From JBFHFS01 sp041583495 (GTDB lineage Bacteria > Bacteroidota > Bacteroidia > Bacteroidales > Marinilabiliaceae): a stretch of DNA of 39,419 nucleotides. Shown one piece after another: positions 16,962-23,606 of the stretch. The notes beneath the pieces are model-generated. The model saw only the letters and a program-made list of their open reading frames with translations. It searched no databases and was not told the origin of the DNA. The stretch spans positions 1-39,419 of the forward strand of contig JBFHFS010000044.1 in the NCBI GenBank assembly GCA_041583495.1, written 5' to 3'. The position numbers and the translations under genes are program-made. Position 1 is the stretch's first letter, and the number at the start of each line of letters is the position of its first letter.

Positions 16962-17792
16962 TCAGTTATTTTTATAGGCTTTAACCATTAAGCCGGTGCC
17001 TTCGGCGTGTTGGCATCTAACATCCTTCCAATTTAACCAGGCACAAAAGGGCCACACCAACAGATAGTAGAGAGGCAGCAACACAAAGAACAGCTTGCTG
17101 ACATTGAGCACCACAATAGGAAATTTCATCGACAATTTCCACGAAAGATGCCCGGGCTTACCATAGGTATACTTTGTTTCTACACCAGAGAACCCGGCAC
17201 CTTCGAGCTTTTCAGTAATATCGGCGGGGCTGTAGCCATCCCTGACATGTTCGTCGATAAACCCCGAAATACCCTCCTCCTTATGATCATGGTCATGCGC
17301 ATCGGAGCCGCCTTTATCGGATGGCGTTGAGATGAGCAGCATGCCTCCGGGTTTCAAGGAAGCATAAAAATTTTCGAACACCACCCGATCTTCTTCGATA
17401 TGCTCCATCACATCCACCGAAAGGATAAGATCATAGGCAGATGGATTGGCATACTGAGTCAGATCTTCCTTTTTAAAGGTGACGAGTCCGGCCCGGTTGG
17501 TCTTTCCAAAAAAGTTATTGCAATCGGCGATTTGCTCCTCCTTTACATCCACCCCGGTAACCCGCCATTGAGGATTAAGAGAGGAGATGAACCAGGTATA
17601 TTGCCCAAACCCCGAACCGGCATCCAGCACCTCTACCTGAGACCCTTTTCCAAGAGCCCATCGTTTAAGCTCTCCGCGAATGTGCCAGGCCCTCAATAAC
17701 AACAGATCGAGCAACCTGTAAAAAACCTTGCGAAGCCATGGAGAGGCATTAAAGACCTTACCCAGACTCCGTTTAATGGGATCGTACTTCAT
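16962..17792 (-). CDS. Class I SAM-dependent methyltransferase
   Basis: 276 residues. SAM-binding motif I is VLDAGSGFGQY (55-65), followed by the acidic VTGVDVKEEQ and the post-motif DLILSVDVMEHIEEDRVVFE and LKPGGMLLISTPSD, all typical of the Methyltransf_11/25 group. The C-terminal part (about 225-260) is strongly hydrophobic (FPIVVLNVSKLFFVLLPLYYLLVWPFCAW), suggesting membrane association and a lipid or isoprenoid-like substrate; that is inference. A His/Asp-rich loop (GGSDAHDHDHKEEG) lies near 160-175. The gene starts two bases after rbfA, so the two are probably translationally coupled. Confidence 0.9.
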   Translation of the reverse strand: MKYDPIKRSLGKVFNASPWLRKVFYRLLDLLLLRAWHIRGELKRWALGKGSQVEVLDAGSGFGQYTWFISSLNPQWRVTGVDVKEEQIADCNNFFGKTNRAGLVTFKKEDLTQYANPSAYDLILSVDVMEHIEEDRVVFENFYASLKPGGMLLISTPSDKGGSDAHDHDHKEEGISGFIDEHVRDGYSPADITEKLEGAGFSGVETKYTYGKPGHLSWKLSMKFPIVVLNVSKLFFVLLPLYYLLVWPFCAWLNWKDVRCQHAEGTGLMVKAYKNN

Positions 17793-17794
17793 TT

Positions 17795-18133
17795 CTACTC
17801 CTTCAAAAGACGGTCAATATTTTCCAGATAATCCAAACTATCGTCCTGAAAAAATTCCAGCTCCGGAATAATTCTCAGCTGTTTGCCAACACGCCGCCCC
17901 AGGGCATATCGCACACGGGAGGTATGCTCCACGAGATTATTGAAAACTTCTTCTTTTTTGTCGGGAGGGAAAATACTCAGATAAATCCTGGCAAGGCCCA
18001 GATCGGGCGTAACCCGAACTACACTTACCGAAACCAACGAGCCCAGGACCAACTCCTTCAACTCACGTTGAAACATTTCACTGATGTCTTTTTGGAGCAA
18101 ACGTCCTATTTTCTTTTGTCTGGTAGAATCCAT
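17795..18133 (-). CDS. rbfA: 30S ribosome-binding factor A
   Basis: 112 residues, the normal length of RbfA, a single KH-fold protein that helps mature the 5' end of 16S rRNA and the 30S subunit in the cold. The family pattern is clear: STRQKKIGRLLQKDISEMFQ at the start, VSVVRVTPDLGLARIYLSIF in the centre, and LRIIPELEFFQDDSLDYLENIDRLL at the end. It is the first gene of a three-gene minus-strand run; a TAACTTTG match lies 27 bases upstream. Confidence 0.95.
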   Translation of the reverse strand: MDSTRQKKIGRLLQKDISEMFQRELKELVLGSLVSVSVVRVTPDLGLARIYLSIFPPDKKEEVFNNLVEHTSRVRYALGRRVGKQLRIIPELEFFQDDSLDYLENIDRLLKE

Positions 18134-18159
18134 GGCAATTGTCTCTTATTTATAAAACA

Positions 18160-18167
18160 CAAAGTTA
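18160..18167 (-). promoter_or_regulatory. Probable -7 element of the rbfA promoter
   Basis: TAACTTTG on the minus strand matches TAnnTTTG and lies 27 bases before the rbfA ATG. No convincing -33 element was found. Confidence 0.45.
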
Positions 18168-18301
18168 GGTAAATTAACCCGTACTTCATTGAACAGTCAG
18201 GTAACTCCCCCACAGGGCATGCCTTTGTGAAAAAAAGCTTCGAAGGCTATTGGCCCTAACCATTGTCGGCCCTTTTTCTTTCCACCCCTATCCTTTCTAT
18301 G

Positions 18302-18406
18302 TTGGTCCCCTTCAGGGACCCGGGAAGCAGTCCTTTTCTACCCCCGGCTGCTTCCATGCTAAGCATTTCGCGCCGGGGGCTAATCACATTGGTCCCCTTC
18401 AGGGAC
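18302..18406. repeat. Structured REP-like element with two identical 18-bp arms
   Basis: Two identical 18-mers, TTGGTCCCCTTCAGGGAC, lie at 18302-18319 and 18389-18406; each is itself a hairpin (GTCCC/GGGAC, loop CTTCA). Between them, CCCCCGGC (18341-18348) pairs perfectly with GCCGGGGG (18372-18379), enclosing an ATGCT-A-AGCAT dyad (18356-18366). An alternative pairing is GGAAGCAG (18323-18330) with CTGCTTCC (18348-18355). The nested design resembles bacterial REP/BIME elements or a structured RNA. A related hairpin occurs at 30034-30050. No transposase gene accompanies it here. Confidence 0.75.
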
Positions 18407-18454
18407 ACCGGATGCATTTTTTATGTGCCATCAGCCCCTGTATTCCATCCTCTG

Positions 18455-18525
18455 TCATCCTGAATCACTTCCCGTCCTTTCATCAATAAATGGTCAAAAC
18501 CCTCATCTCTCATCCTTAATCACTT
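18455..18525 (+). repeat. Pair of 16-bp direct repeats
   Basis: TCATCCTGAATCACTT (18455-18470) and TCATCCTTAATCACTT (18510-18525) differ by one base and are 55 bases apart. They lie between the structured element and the pyrimidine tract and may be part of the same composite repeat. Confidence 0.6.
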
Positions 18526-18837
18526 TTCCACCCTTGCCTTTTATCAAACCCTTTCTCTCTTAATTCTTCTCTCTTCCCTTTAACCTTTTCTCTCTCTTCC
18601 CTTTTCACTTTTCCACCTTTTCTACTTCTTTTGTGAGCCCTTTTGGGATAAGAGACCACAGATTAGCACAGATTAACACAGATTATCAAAGAGAAGGACA
18701 ATAAAAAAAGTGACGACCTTTCCACTTTTCCACCTTTTTCACCTTTTTCAATATTCTACCTTTTTCACCTTTTCTACTTTTTTCACCTCTTTCACTTTTC
18801 TACTTTTTCACCTTTTCTACCTTTTCCACCTCTCTAC
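18521..18837 (+). repeat. Polypyrimidine low-complexity tract (copy 1)
   Basis: A degenerate array of 7-10-base words such as CTTTTCCAC, CTTTTTCAC and CTTTTCTAC, almost all pyrimidine with a single A at regular intervals, covers 18521-18632 and 18706-18837. Non-repetitive DNA that contains three CACAGATTA repeats interrupts it. Translated frames give only Phe/Ser/Leu/His/Thr repeats and are not real proteins. The same word family appears on the opposite strand at 29705-29950. Confidence 0.85.
18657..18686 (+). repeat. Three tandem 10-bp repeats (CACAGATTAn)
   Basis: CACAGATTAG, CACAGATTAA and CACAGATTAT follow each other without a gap. The 10-bp period is one helical turn. They are inserted inside the polypyrimidine tract. 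Similar short runs occur in intergenic DNA of other bacteria as far as I recall; the function is unknown. Confidence 0.8.
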
Positions 18838-18878
18838 CAACACTTTAAACGATGCCCAAAAAAATATTTTAAAAAATT

Positions 18879-18903
18879 TAGTACTTTGTATTGCATAGTA
18901 CTA
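18879..18903. promoter_or_regulatory. 25-bp dyad, probable PadR operator
   Basis: TAGTACT (18879-18885) and AGTACTA (18897-18903) form a perfect 7-bp inverted repeat around an 11-base spacer, and the spacer itself has further symmetric positions (TG..CA). It overlaps the expected -33 region of the promoter whose -7 element is TATATTTG at 18915-18922. PadR proteins usually bind dyads in their own promoters and repress, so this is the natural candidate for autoregulation by the PadR gene at 19321. That assignment is inference. Confidence 0.7.
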
Positions 18904-18922
18904 TCTTTTAGCCGTATATTTG
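18891..18922 (+). promoter_or_regulatory. Promoter of the PadR-PspC locus
   Basis: TATATTTG at 18915-18922 matches the Bacteroidota -7 element, with TTG at 18891-18893 at the right distance (21 bases) for -33. The dyad 18879-18903 covers the -33 side. The predicted transcript starts near 18926, almost 400 bases before PadR, so it has a long leader that contains two short ORFs. Confidence 0.6.
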
Positions 18923-18936
18923 TATAGCCTAAAACA

Positions 18937-19038
18937 ATGTTAAAGCAGGTATTCCAATTTTTTTGTTGGAGAGAACAGAACGAAAAGCCGAGGGGCTTGA
19001 AAAACACAAACTCAGGAATCATAATCTTACACTCATGA
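18937..19038 (+). CDS. Short leader ORF 1 (33 aa), uncertain
   Basis: First ATG after the predicted start site. It encodes 33 residues beginning MLKQVFQFFCWREQ and ending IIILHS. Its TGA overlaps the ATG of the next short ORF (ATGA at 19035-19038), the classic sign of translational coupling, but no Shine-Dalgarno is seen and no family is recognised. It could be a chance frame in a long 5' leader. Confidence 0.25.
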   Translation: MLKQVFQFFCWREQNEKPRGLKNTNSGIIILHS

Positions 19039-19301
19039 AAACGAGGTTATTATTTACCGGCATTCCCAACACCACCCTCTTACTAATATTGGCATGGCTG
19101 TCTGTTTCACTAATACAAAGGCGTCAGCAGAGGCCCTTCCCAGGGGAGATTGAAAGCACCTGTGTGCATGCGATAAGCCAAAGGGCCTGCAGATGCCTAG
19201 AGGAAAGAAAACCTGCAGAACCGGTCATTTCTTCTCCTGAAATCACACAACGGGAGCTGATTACAGGGTCGGATGGGCTAACCATTGGCCTTCCCTTTTA
19301 A
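19035..19301 (+). CDS. Small membrane protein or leader ORF 2 (88 aa), uncertain
   Basis: 88 residues starting MKTRLLFTG, with one hydrophobic helix at about 12-27 (TTLLLILAWLSVSLI) and then an Arg/Gln-rich stretch with four Cys residues and an acidic end. It lies on the same transcript as the PadR-PspC genes, 19 bases before PadR, and is start-stop coupled to the ORF before it. No family is recognised. It may be a real small membrane component of this locus or just leader sequence. Confidence 0.35.
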   Translation: MKTRLLFTGIPNTTLLLILAWLSVSLIQRRQQRPFPGEIESTCVHAISQRACRCLEERKPAEPVISSPEITQRELITGSDGLTIGLPF

Positions 19302-19320
19302 CCTGGATAAAACTGAAAAT

Positions 19321-19662
19321 ATGAAAATAGAAAACGCAAAGGCACAGATGAGGAAAGGAGTACTGGAATACTGTATTCTGTCGGTCCTCTCCCGTGGCGA
19401 CGCCTACGCTTCCGACATCATCGACGACATGAAGGAGGCCAGGATGATCGTTGTGGAGGGTACCCTCTATCCCCTGCTCACCCGCCTGAAAAATTCGGGG
19501 CTGTTGAGCTATCGATGGGAAGAATCGACCCAGGGGCCCCCAAGAAAATACTATGAACTTACTGACCGGGGTACTGAATTCTTAAACGAACTGGACACCT
19601 CCTGGAAGAGTCTGGTGGACTCGGTCAACTTCATTCATTCAAAAAAACAAGATCATGAATAA
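19321..19662 (+). CDS. PadR family transcriptional regulator
   Basis: 113 residues. The winged helix carries MRKGVLEYCILSVLSRGDAYASDIIDDMKEARMIVVEGTLYPLLTRLKNSGLLSYRW, the standard PadR N-terminal domain, and the wing motif GPPRKYYELTDRG. Then comes a short C-terminal helix. I use ATG 19321 rather than an upstream non-ATG codon because the family starts a few residues before MRKG. The end overlaps the next gene by eight bases (19655-19662). In Bacteroidota PadR genes are often placed before PspC genes; here it probably represses the operon through the 18879-18903 dyad. Confidence 0.95.
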   Translation: MKIENAKAQMRKGVLEYCILSVLSRGDAYASDIIDDMKEARMIVVEGTLYPLLTRLKNSGLLSYRWEESTQGPPRKYYELTDRGTEFLNELDTSWKSLVDSVNFIHSKKQDHE

Positions 19663-20626
19663 AGTAGTCACCATAAACATCTCTGCCCAATCGTTCTTTA
19701 TCGATGAGGATGCTTTCGATCGTCTGGAGGGTTATTTAAAAAAACTGAGCCAGTGGTTTCAAACCAACGAAGGAGGTAAAGAGATTATTGCCGACATCGA
19801 AAGCCGCATCAGAGAACTGTTTGAGGAAAAAATCACCCCCTCCACAGGGGTCATTACCCTTGCCATGGTTGAGGAGGTGATTGGGATTATGGGCCAGCCC
19901 GAGGACTTTGAAGAAGAGCCCGGCGCCGGGGAGCCCTCCGGGGAGAAACCAAACAACGGCATTCCTAACATCCCCCCACGCAAGCGGCTTTACCGGGATG
20001 TAGAAAACAGCGTGTTAAGCGGGGTCTGTTCGGGCATCGCCGCCTACCTGAACCTCGACCCGGTATTGGTAAGAGTCATCTTTGCCATCTTACCTTTTCT
20101 CAGCTTTGGTGTGATTATTCCCATCTACATCGTTTTATGGATAGCGATTCCACCGGCCATAACCACTGCCCAAAAGCTGGAGATGAGAGGCGAAAACATC
20201 ACCATCTCCAATATCGAAAAGAGCATCAAAGAGGAGTACGAAGAGGTGAAAGAAAAATTGGGGCGTATAAAAACCTCTCCCACCTATAAGAAGGGGGAGA
20301 ATTATTTTCGCAACATTCACAAACGCGACCGGACGGTACTGATCATCGTGGGGGCCATAGTATTGCTAATGCTTCTGGGGAATGGCTTTCAACTTCCATT
20401 CCATATGGTTTCCCTGCCACATGTCAATCTGCACCTCCCCTTCGTTTCCTGGCATTTCCCGGGCCTGTTGCATCTTATTATCATCTTACTGGTGCTTGGC
20501 CTGATTTTTAAAACGGCACTAAAAGTATTTCTGTGGATCATCCTCGTCATAATTATCGGGGCGGTTCTCATTAACATTCTGGGCGGGATTCCCCCTATAG
20601 GTTTCTACCCACTGATAATGCTTTAA
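19655..20626 (+). CDS. PspC-domain envelope protein
   Basis: 323 residues. Residues 1-85 form a soluble N-terminal domain (VVTINISAQSFFIDEDAFDRL..., EIIADIESRIRELF..., MVEEVIGIMGQPEDFEEE) shared with the next protein. A PspC domain follows at about 110-172 (RLYRDVENSVLSGVCSGIAAYLNLDPVLVRV plus a membrane helix), then a charged linker and a C-terminal block of membrane helices (about 225-245, 265-290, 293-320). PspC proteins work in envelope stress and can recruit stress regulators. The eight-base overlap with PadR implies coupled expression. Confidence 0.9.
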   Translation: MNKVVTINISAQSFFIDEDAFDRLEGYLKKLSQWFQTNEGGKEIIADIESRIRELFEEKITPSTGVITLAMVEEVIGIMGQPEDFEEEPGAGEPSGEKPNNGIPNIPPRKRLYRDVENSVLSGVCSGIAAYLNLDPVLVRVIFAILPFLSFGVIIPIYIVLWIAIPPAITTAQKLEMRGENITISNIEKSIKEEYEEVKEKLGRIKTSPTYKKGENYFRNIHKRDRTVLIIVGAIVLLMLLGNGFQLPFHMVSLPHVNLHLPFVSWHFPGLLHLIIILLVLGLIFKTALKVFLWIILVIIIGAVLINILGGIPPIGFYPLIML

Positions 20627-20657
20627 CCCAACTTAAAAACAAAAAAACGTTACTCTG

Positions 20658-22268
20658 ATGAAGAAAACCATTCATATAAATCTGGCAGGACTGGTATTTA
20701 AAATTGAGGAAGATGCCTATACCCGATTGAACGATTATCTGGAGGCGGTGAAAGCAAGATTGGGGGGAGGCGATGAAGCCAAAGAGATTATCGACGACAT
20801 CACCCTTCGCATCGCGGAAATTTTCAAGGGGGCTAACAACGAGCCGGGCACAGCCATCACGATGGCTCACGTTGAGGAAGTTATAAAAACACTGGGAGCA
20901 CCGGATGACTATGAGCTGAACGACGATGAGGAAGCTCCCTCTCCTCACCACAGCGAATGGCAACCACCCCTGAGGAAACACCTGTTCCGTGACACCGACC
21001 ACCGTATCCTGGCCGGCGTTTGTGCAGGTCTGGGTAACTATTTCAACATCGACCCCATTGTTTTCAGGTTACTATTTATTGTGGGCCTCATCTATGGCAT
21101 CTCCATCATTCCCTACATCATCTTATGGATTGCGGTTCCAAAAGCCATAACTGTGCAACAGCGCCTCATGATGAAAGGGGGCGAGCAACGGCCCGAAAGT
21201 TTACCAAAGCGTTTGTTCCGCGACATGGACAATCGGATAATAGGCGGGGTAGGCGCCGGTTTGGGAAATTTCTTCAACATAGACCCCCTAATCTTCAGAC
21301 TCCTGTTTATTGTAGGCTTATATAACGGCTACTCCATTATTCTTTACATTCTTTTGTGGGTTCTGGTTCCAAAAGCGGTAACCCCGCAGGAGCGCCTTAT
21401 GATGATGGGAGGAGATCAGGAGCGCCTGTTACAACACAAAGAGTCAGGTCGCAACCTGGCCACTAAAAAAGCCGTGAGAGGGGTCGCTATTGCAGGGGGT
21501 ATTGTATTGATGGTCGTAACCTTTCTCGCCCTCATGGCCACCACCATGACCCTTTCCATATCCGACCTTATCTTTGGGTCCCTCATCAGTGACGGAGCCT
21601 GGATTCCTGAACTTCCCGAACTCCTGCTCACCCAGGATCAAACCAATGTGGGCCTTTTGGGAATAGGCCTTCTGACAGGCATTCCCCTTCTGATTCTGTT
21701 TTACCTTGGCATGCATCTGGTATTTCAGTTCAAACGGATAAGTACACCGTTGCTTTTATCAGGCCTGGGCCTTTGGCTGGCAGGGTTGGGGTTGATAGCC
21801 TATACTTCGGTTAATACTCTGCGTTCCTTCACCAGCACCTATACCAATACGGAAACACAAACGCTTCCGGTTCCTGCTGCCAACACGCTCTATATCGAAC
21901 CTAACCAGGCCTCCCTGCTGCTGAATCGAGGTCAGAATATACTTCATGCAGGAGATTTAACCGTGCGCTTACAGGAAGGGGAGTTGACCGCACAGGGAAA
22001 ACCCAGCCTGAGAATAATCGAGGGGGGAGACGACTTTAAAATCTCGATTGAAAAAAAGGCGCGTGGAAGAAACATGGACGACGCCGCACAAAACGCCAGC
22101 ATGATCGAATTCTTTTACCTTCAAAACGACTCTGTTCTTTTGCTCGACCGCTACTTCACGCTTCAGGACAGAGCGATGCTCCGCCTCCAAAAAGTGGTGG
22201 TTCGACTGGAAGTCCCCAAGGGCAAAGAGATATTGGTCGCACCCGAACTGAAATCCCTATTGGACTGA
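20658..22268 (+). CDS. Tandem-PspC membrane protein
   Basis: 536 residues. The N-terminal domain (1-88) is a paralogue of that in the previous gene. Two consecutive PspC domains follow (about 107-165 and 183-243), each with the RDxDxRIxxGVxAGLGNxFNIDPxxFRLLFIVGL pattern and a helix pair. Three further hydrophobic helices lie at about 275-300, 330-355 and 360-385, and a soluble C-terminal domain (400-536) is probably periplasmic. The two PspC units also resemble each other at the DNA level, indicating an old internal duplication. It starts 31 bases after the first PspC gene, so is likely in the same operon. Confidence 0.9.
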   Translation: MKKTIHINLAGLVFKIEEDAYTRLNDYLEAVKARLGGGDEAKEIIDDITLRIAEIFKGANNEPGTAITMAHVEEVIKTLGAPDDYELNDDEEAPSPHHSEWQPPLRKHLFRDTDHRILAGVCAGLGNYFNIDPIVFRLLFIVGLIYGISIIPYIILWIAVPKAITVQQRLMMKGGEQRPESLPKRLFRDMDNRIIGGVGAGLGNFFNIDPLIFRLLFIVGLYNGYSIILYILLWVLVPKAVTPQERLMMMGGDQERLLQHKESGRNLATKKAVRGVAIAGGIVLMVVTFLALMATTMTLSISDLIFGSLISDGAWIPELPELLLTQDQTNVGLLGIGLLTGIPLLILFYLGMHLVFQFKRISTPLLLSGLGLWLAGLGLIAYTSVNTLRSFTSTYTNTETQTLPVPAANTLYIEPNQASLLLNRGQNILHAGDLTVRLQEGELTAQGKPSLRIIEGGDDFKISIEKKARGRNMDDAAQNASMIEFFYLQNDSVLLLDRYFTLQDRAMLRLQKVVVRLEVPKGKEILVAPELKSLLD

Positions 22269-22356
22269 TAGCGCAGAAGCTCCGGCCTTTTGTGGGGTCA
22301 ACAAAAAAGGAATTTATATTCCCGGCAAAATCATTTAACCGCAACATCTTCGACCG

Positions 22357-22926
22357 ATGAAACCACCTCATGATAAGAATCCGAAATCGACTCATTCCAG
22401 GGCCTTCCTGAAAGAGCGCCCCTCCCCCCATCCCTTGTTTCGCTTCCTGGCGGGTGGCATTCTGCTGATGGCTCTTTTGTGGTGGAGTCCGGCCCAAACG
22501 GCTGCTCAAAAGCGACCCTCCGATGCCCTGTTCAACCAGCTGGCCAACCAGGAGGGCATCACCAGCATGAGCTTTTCCAGGAATGTAATCGACATGATCG
22601 ACCTGGATCTTAGCGAGGAGGAAGACAATTCCCGGAAAGTGACCGGCCCTTTACAGGAGATATCCATGATCATCTGCTCGAAGGAAAAAGCCCCGGGATG
22701 GGGCGAAAAAATAGTACGCTTTATGCAACGCAAACCTTTCCGTGAAATTGAGCCGGATACCACGGAAGACCAATGCACCTTGTTTGTTCACAGAAAAGGA
22801 AAAAATATAAAAGCATGCCATGTGGTGTTTAACGGGGAAAACACGCTGGTAATGATCTCTTTCTTCGGCAAGTTTAAATTGGAGGATATGGACCGAATTG
22901 CCCAAAAGGCCAGCGAACTGAAATGA
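22357..22926 (+). CDS. DUF4252-type exported protein
   Basis: 189 residues. A long N-terminal leader with a hydrophobic segment at about 30-50 (LAGGILLMALLWWSPAQTAA) is probably a signal or anchor. The mature part matches the DUF4252 group: SDALFNQLANQEGITSMSFSRNVIDMIDLDL, a central strand EISMIICSKEK, and FFGKFKLEDMDRIAQKA at the end. Molecular role unknown. It lies 88 bases after the tandem-PspC gene on the same strand and is probably its functional neighbour. Confidence 0.8.
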   Translation: MKPPHDKNPKSTHSRAFLKERPSPHPLFRFLAGGILLMALLWWSPAQTAAQKRPSDALFNQLANQEGITSMSFSRNVIDMIDLDLSEEEDNSRKVTGPLQEISMIICSKEKAPGWGEKIVRFMQRKPFREIEPDTTEDQCTLFVHRKGKNIKACHVVFNGENTLVMISFFGKFKLEDMDRIAQKASELK

Positions 22927-23057
22927 TTGCGGAAGGGTTGAATCTCTTCACGCCTAAAAAACTAAACATAAACACTCTTTAGGTTATAAAAATTTTACTT
23001 ACTTTGGTATCACCAACATCCCACAGCATTGCTCTTTAATCCTCAACCCAACCGATC

Positions 23058-23606
23058 ATGAGCAGATACCTGATACCCGTACTGGCCTTTCTTTCACTGG
23101 CTATCCTTGCCTTTAAAGCCCCCCAGAATTCCACACAATATGCCGATTCAAAGCTGGTAGAACAACTCATCGGCATGTTGCCTGCCATGGCCCCGGACCT
23201 GAGGGCTACAGGCATTCAGGTAACCCCTGAGAATTACACCTGGCCGGCCGAAGCCGCATTACATCCCAAGACTCTTGCTCTGCTGGAAGCAAAGGGCTTT
23301 GACCCTCTTAAACGGGAAGGTTTACTGGCCATCACCCGCACCTATTTTTTCATGAATTACGACAGCCTCGACCAAAAACGCCAACAAATTCTCTCCTCCA
23401 CCAGGGAACAAATTTCTGAGAACCCCTATCTTACCGACGAACAAAAACGCATCAACCTACGGCTCCTCAACGAAGAGCTGGGATTATCGAAAGCAGAACT
23501 GGCCAAAAAGGTAACCGAAACCAACATCAGGACGCTCAGGCCTTACTCTCTAAGCCTTAAGATAATGTGGGAGAAGATAAGGAAAGAAGAAGGGGACCAG
23601 GATTAA
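23058..23606 (+). CDS. Hypothetical exported protein
   Basis: 182 residues with an N-terminal signal or anchor (LIPVLAFLSLAILAFKA, about 5-21). The rest is predicted mostly helical with a basic, charged C-terminus (KIMWEKIRKEEGDQD). I do not recognise a family. The final four bases overlap the convergent SpoIIE-type phosphatase gene (23603-23606), so antisense overlap of the two transcripts is likely. Confidence 0.7.
   Translation: MSRYLIPVLAFLSLAILAFKAPQNSTQYADSKLVEQLIGMLPAMAPDLRATGIQVTPENYTWPAEAALHPKTLALLEAKGFDPLKREGLLAITRTYFFMNYDSLDQKRQQILSSTREQISENPYLTDEQKRINLRLLNEELGLSKAELAKKVTETNIRTLRPYSLSLKIMWEKIRKEEGDQD

Larger units (their letters stand above)
18134..18936. other. 803-bp repeat-rich divergent intergenic region
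   Basis: This stretch separates rbfA (minus) from the PadR-PspC locus (plus) and has no protein gene. In order it holds the rbfA promoter (18160-18167), the structured element (18302-18406), the 16-bp direct repeats, the interrupted pyrimidine tract, and the dyad and promoter of the PadR locus (18879-18922). Confidence 0.75.

Noticed and set aside
18481..18840. Possible CRISPR array or regular tandem repeat
   Set aside because: Word length varies (7-10 bases) and there are no unique spacers or cas genes, so it is low-complexity DNA and not a CRISPR array.
18710..18898. 62-codon plus-strand frame with Phe/Leu/His/Thr repeats
   Set aside because: Translation of the polypyrimidine tract; several frames give similar repetitive peptides.
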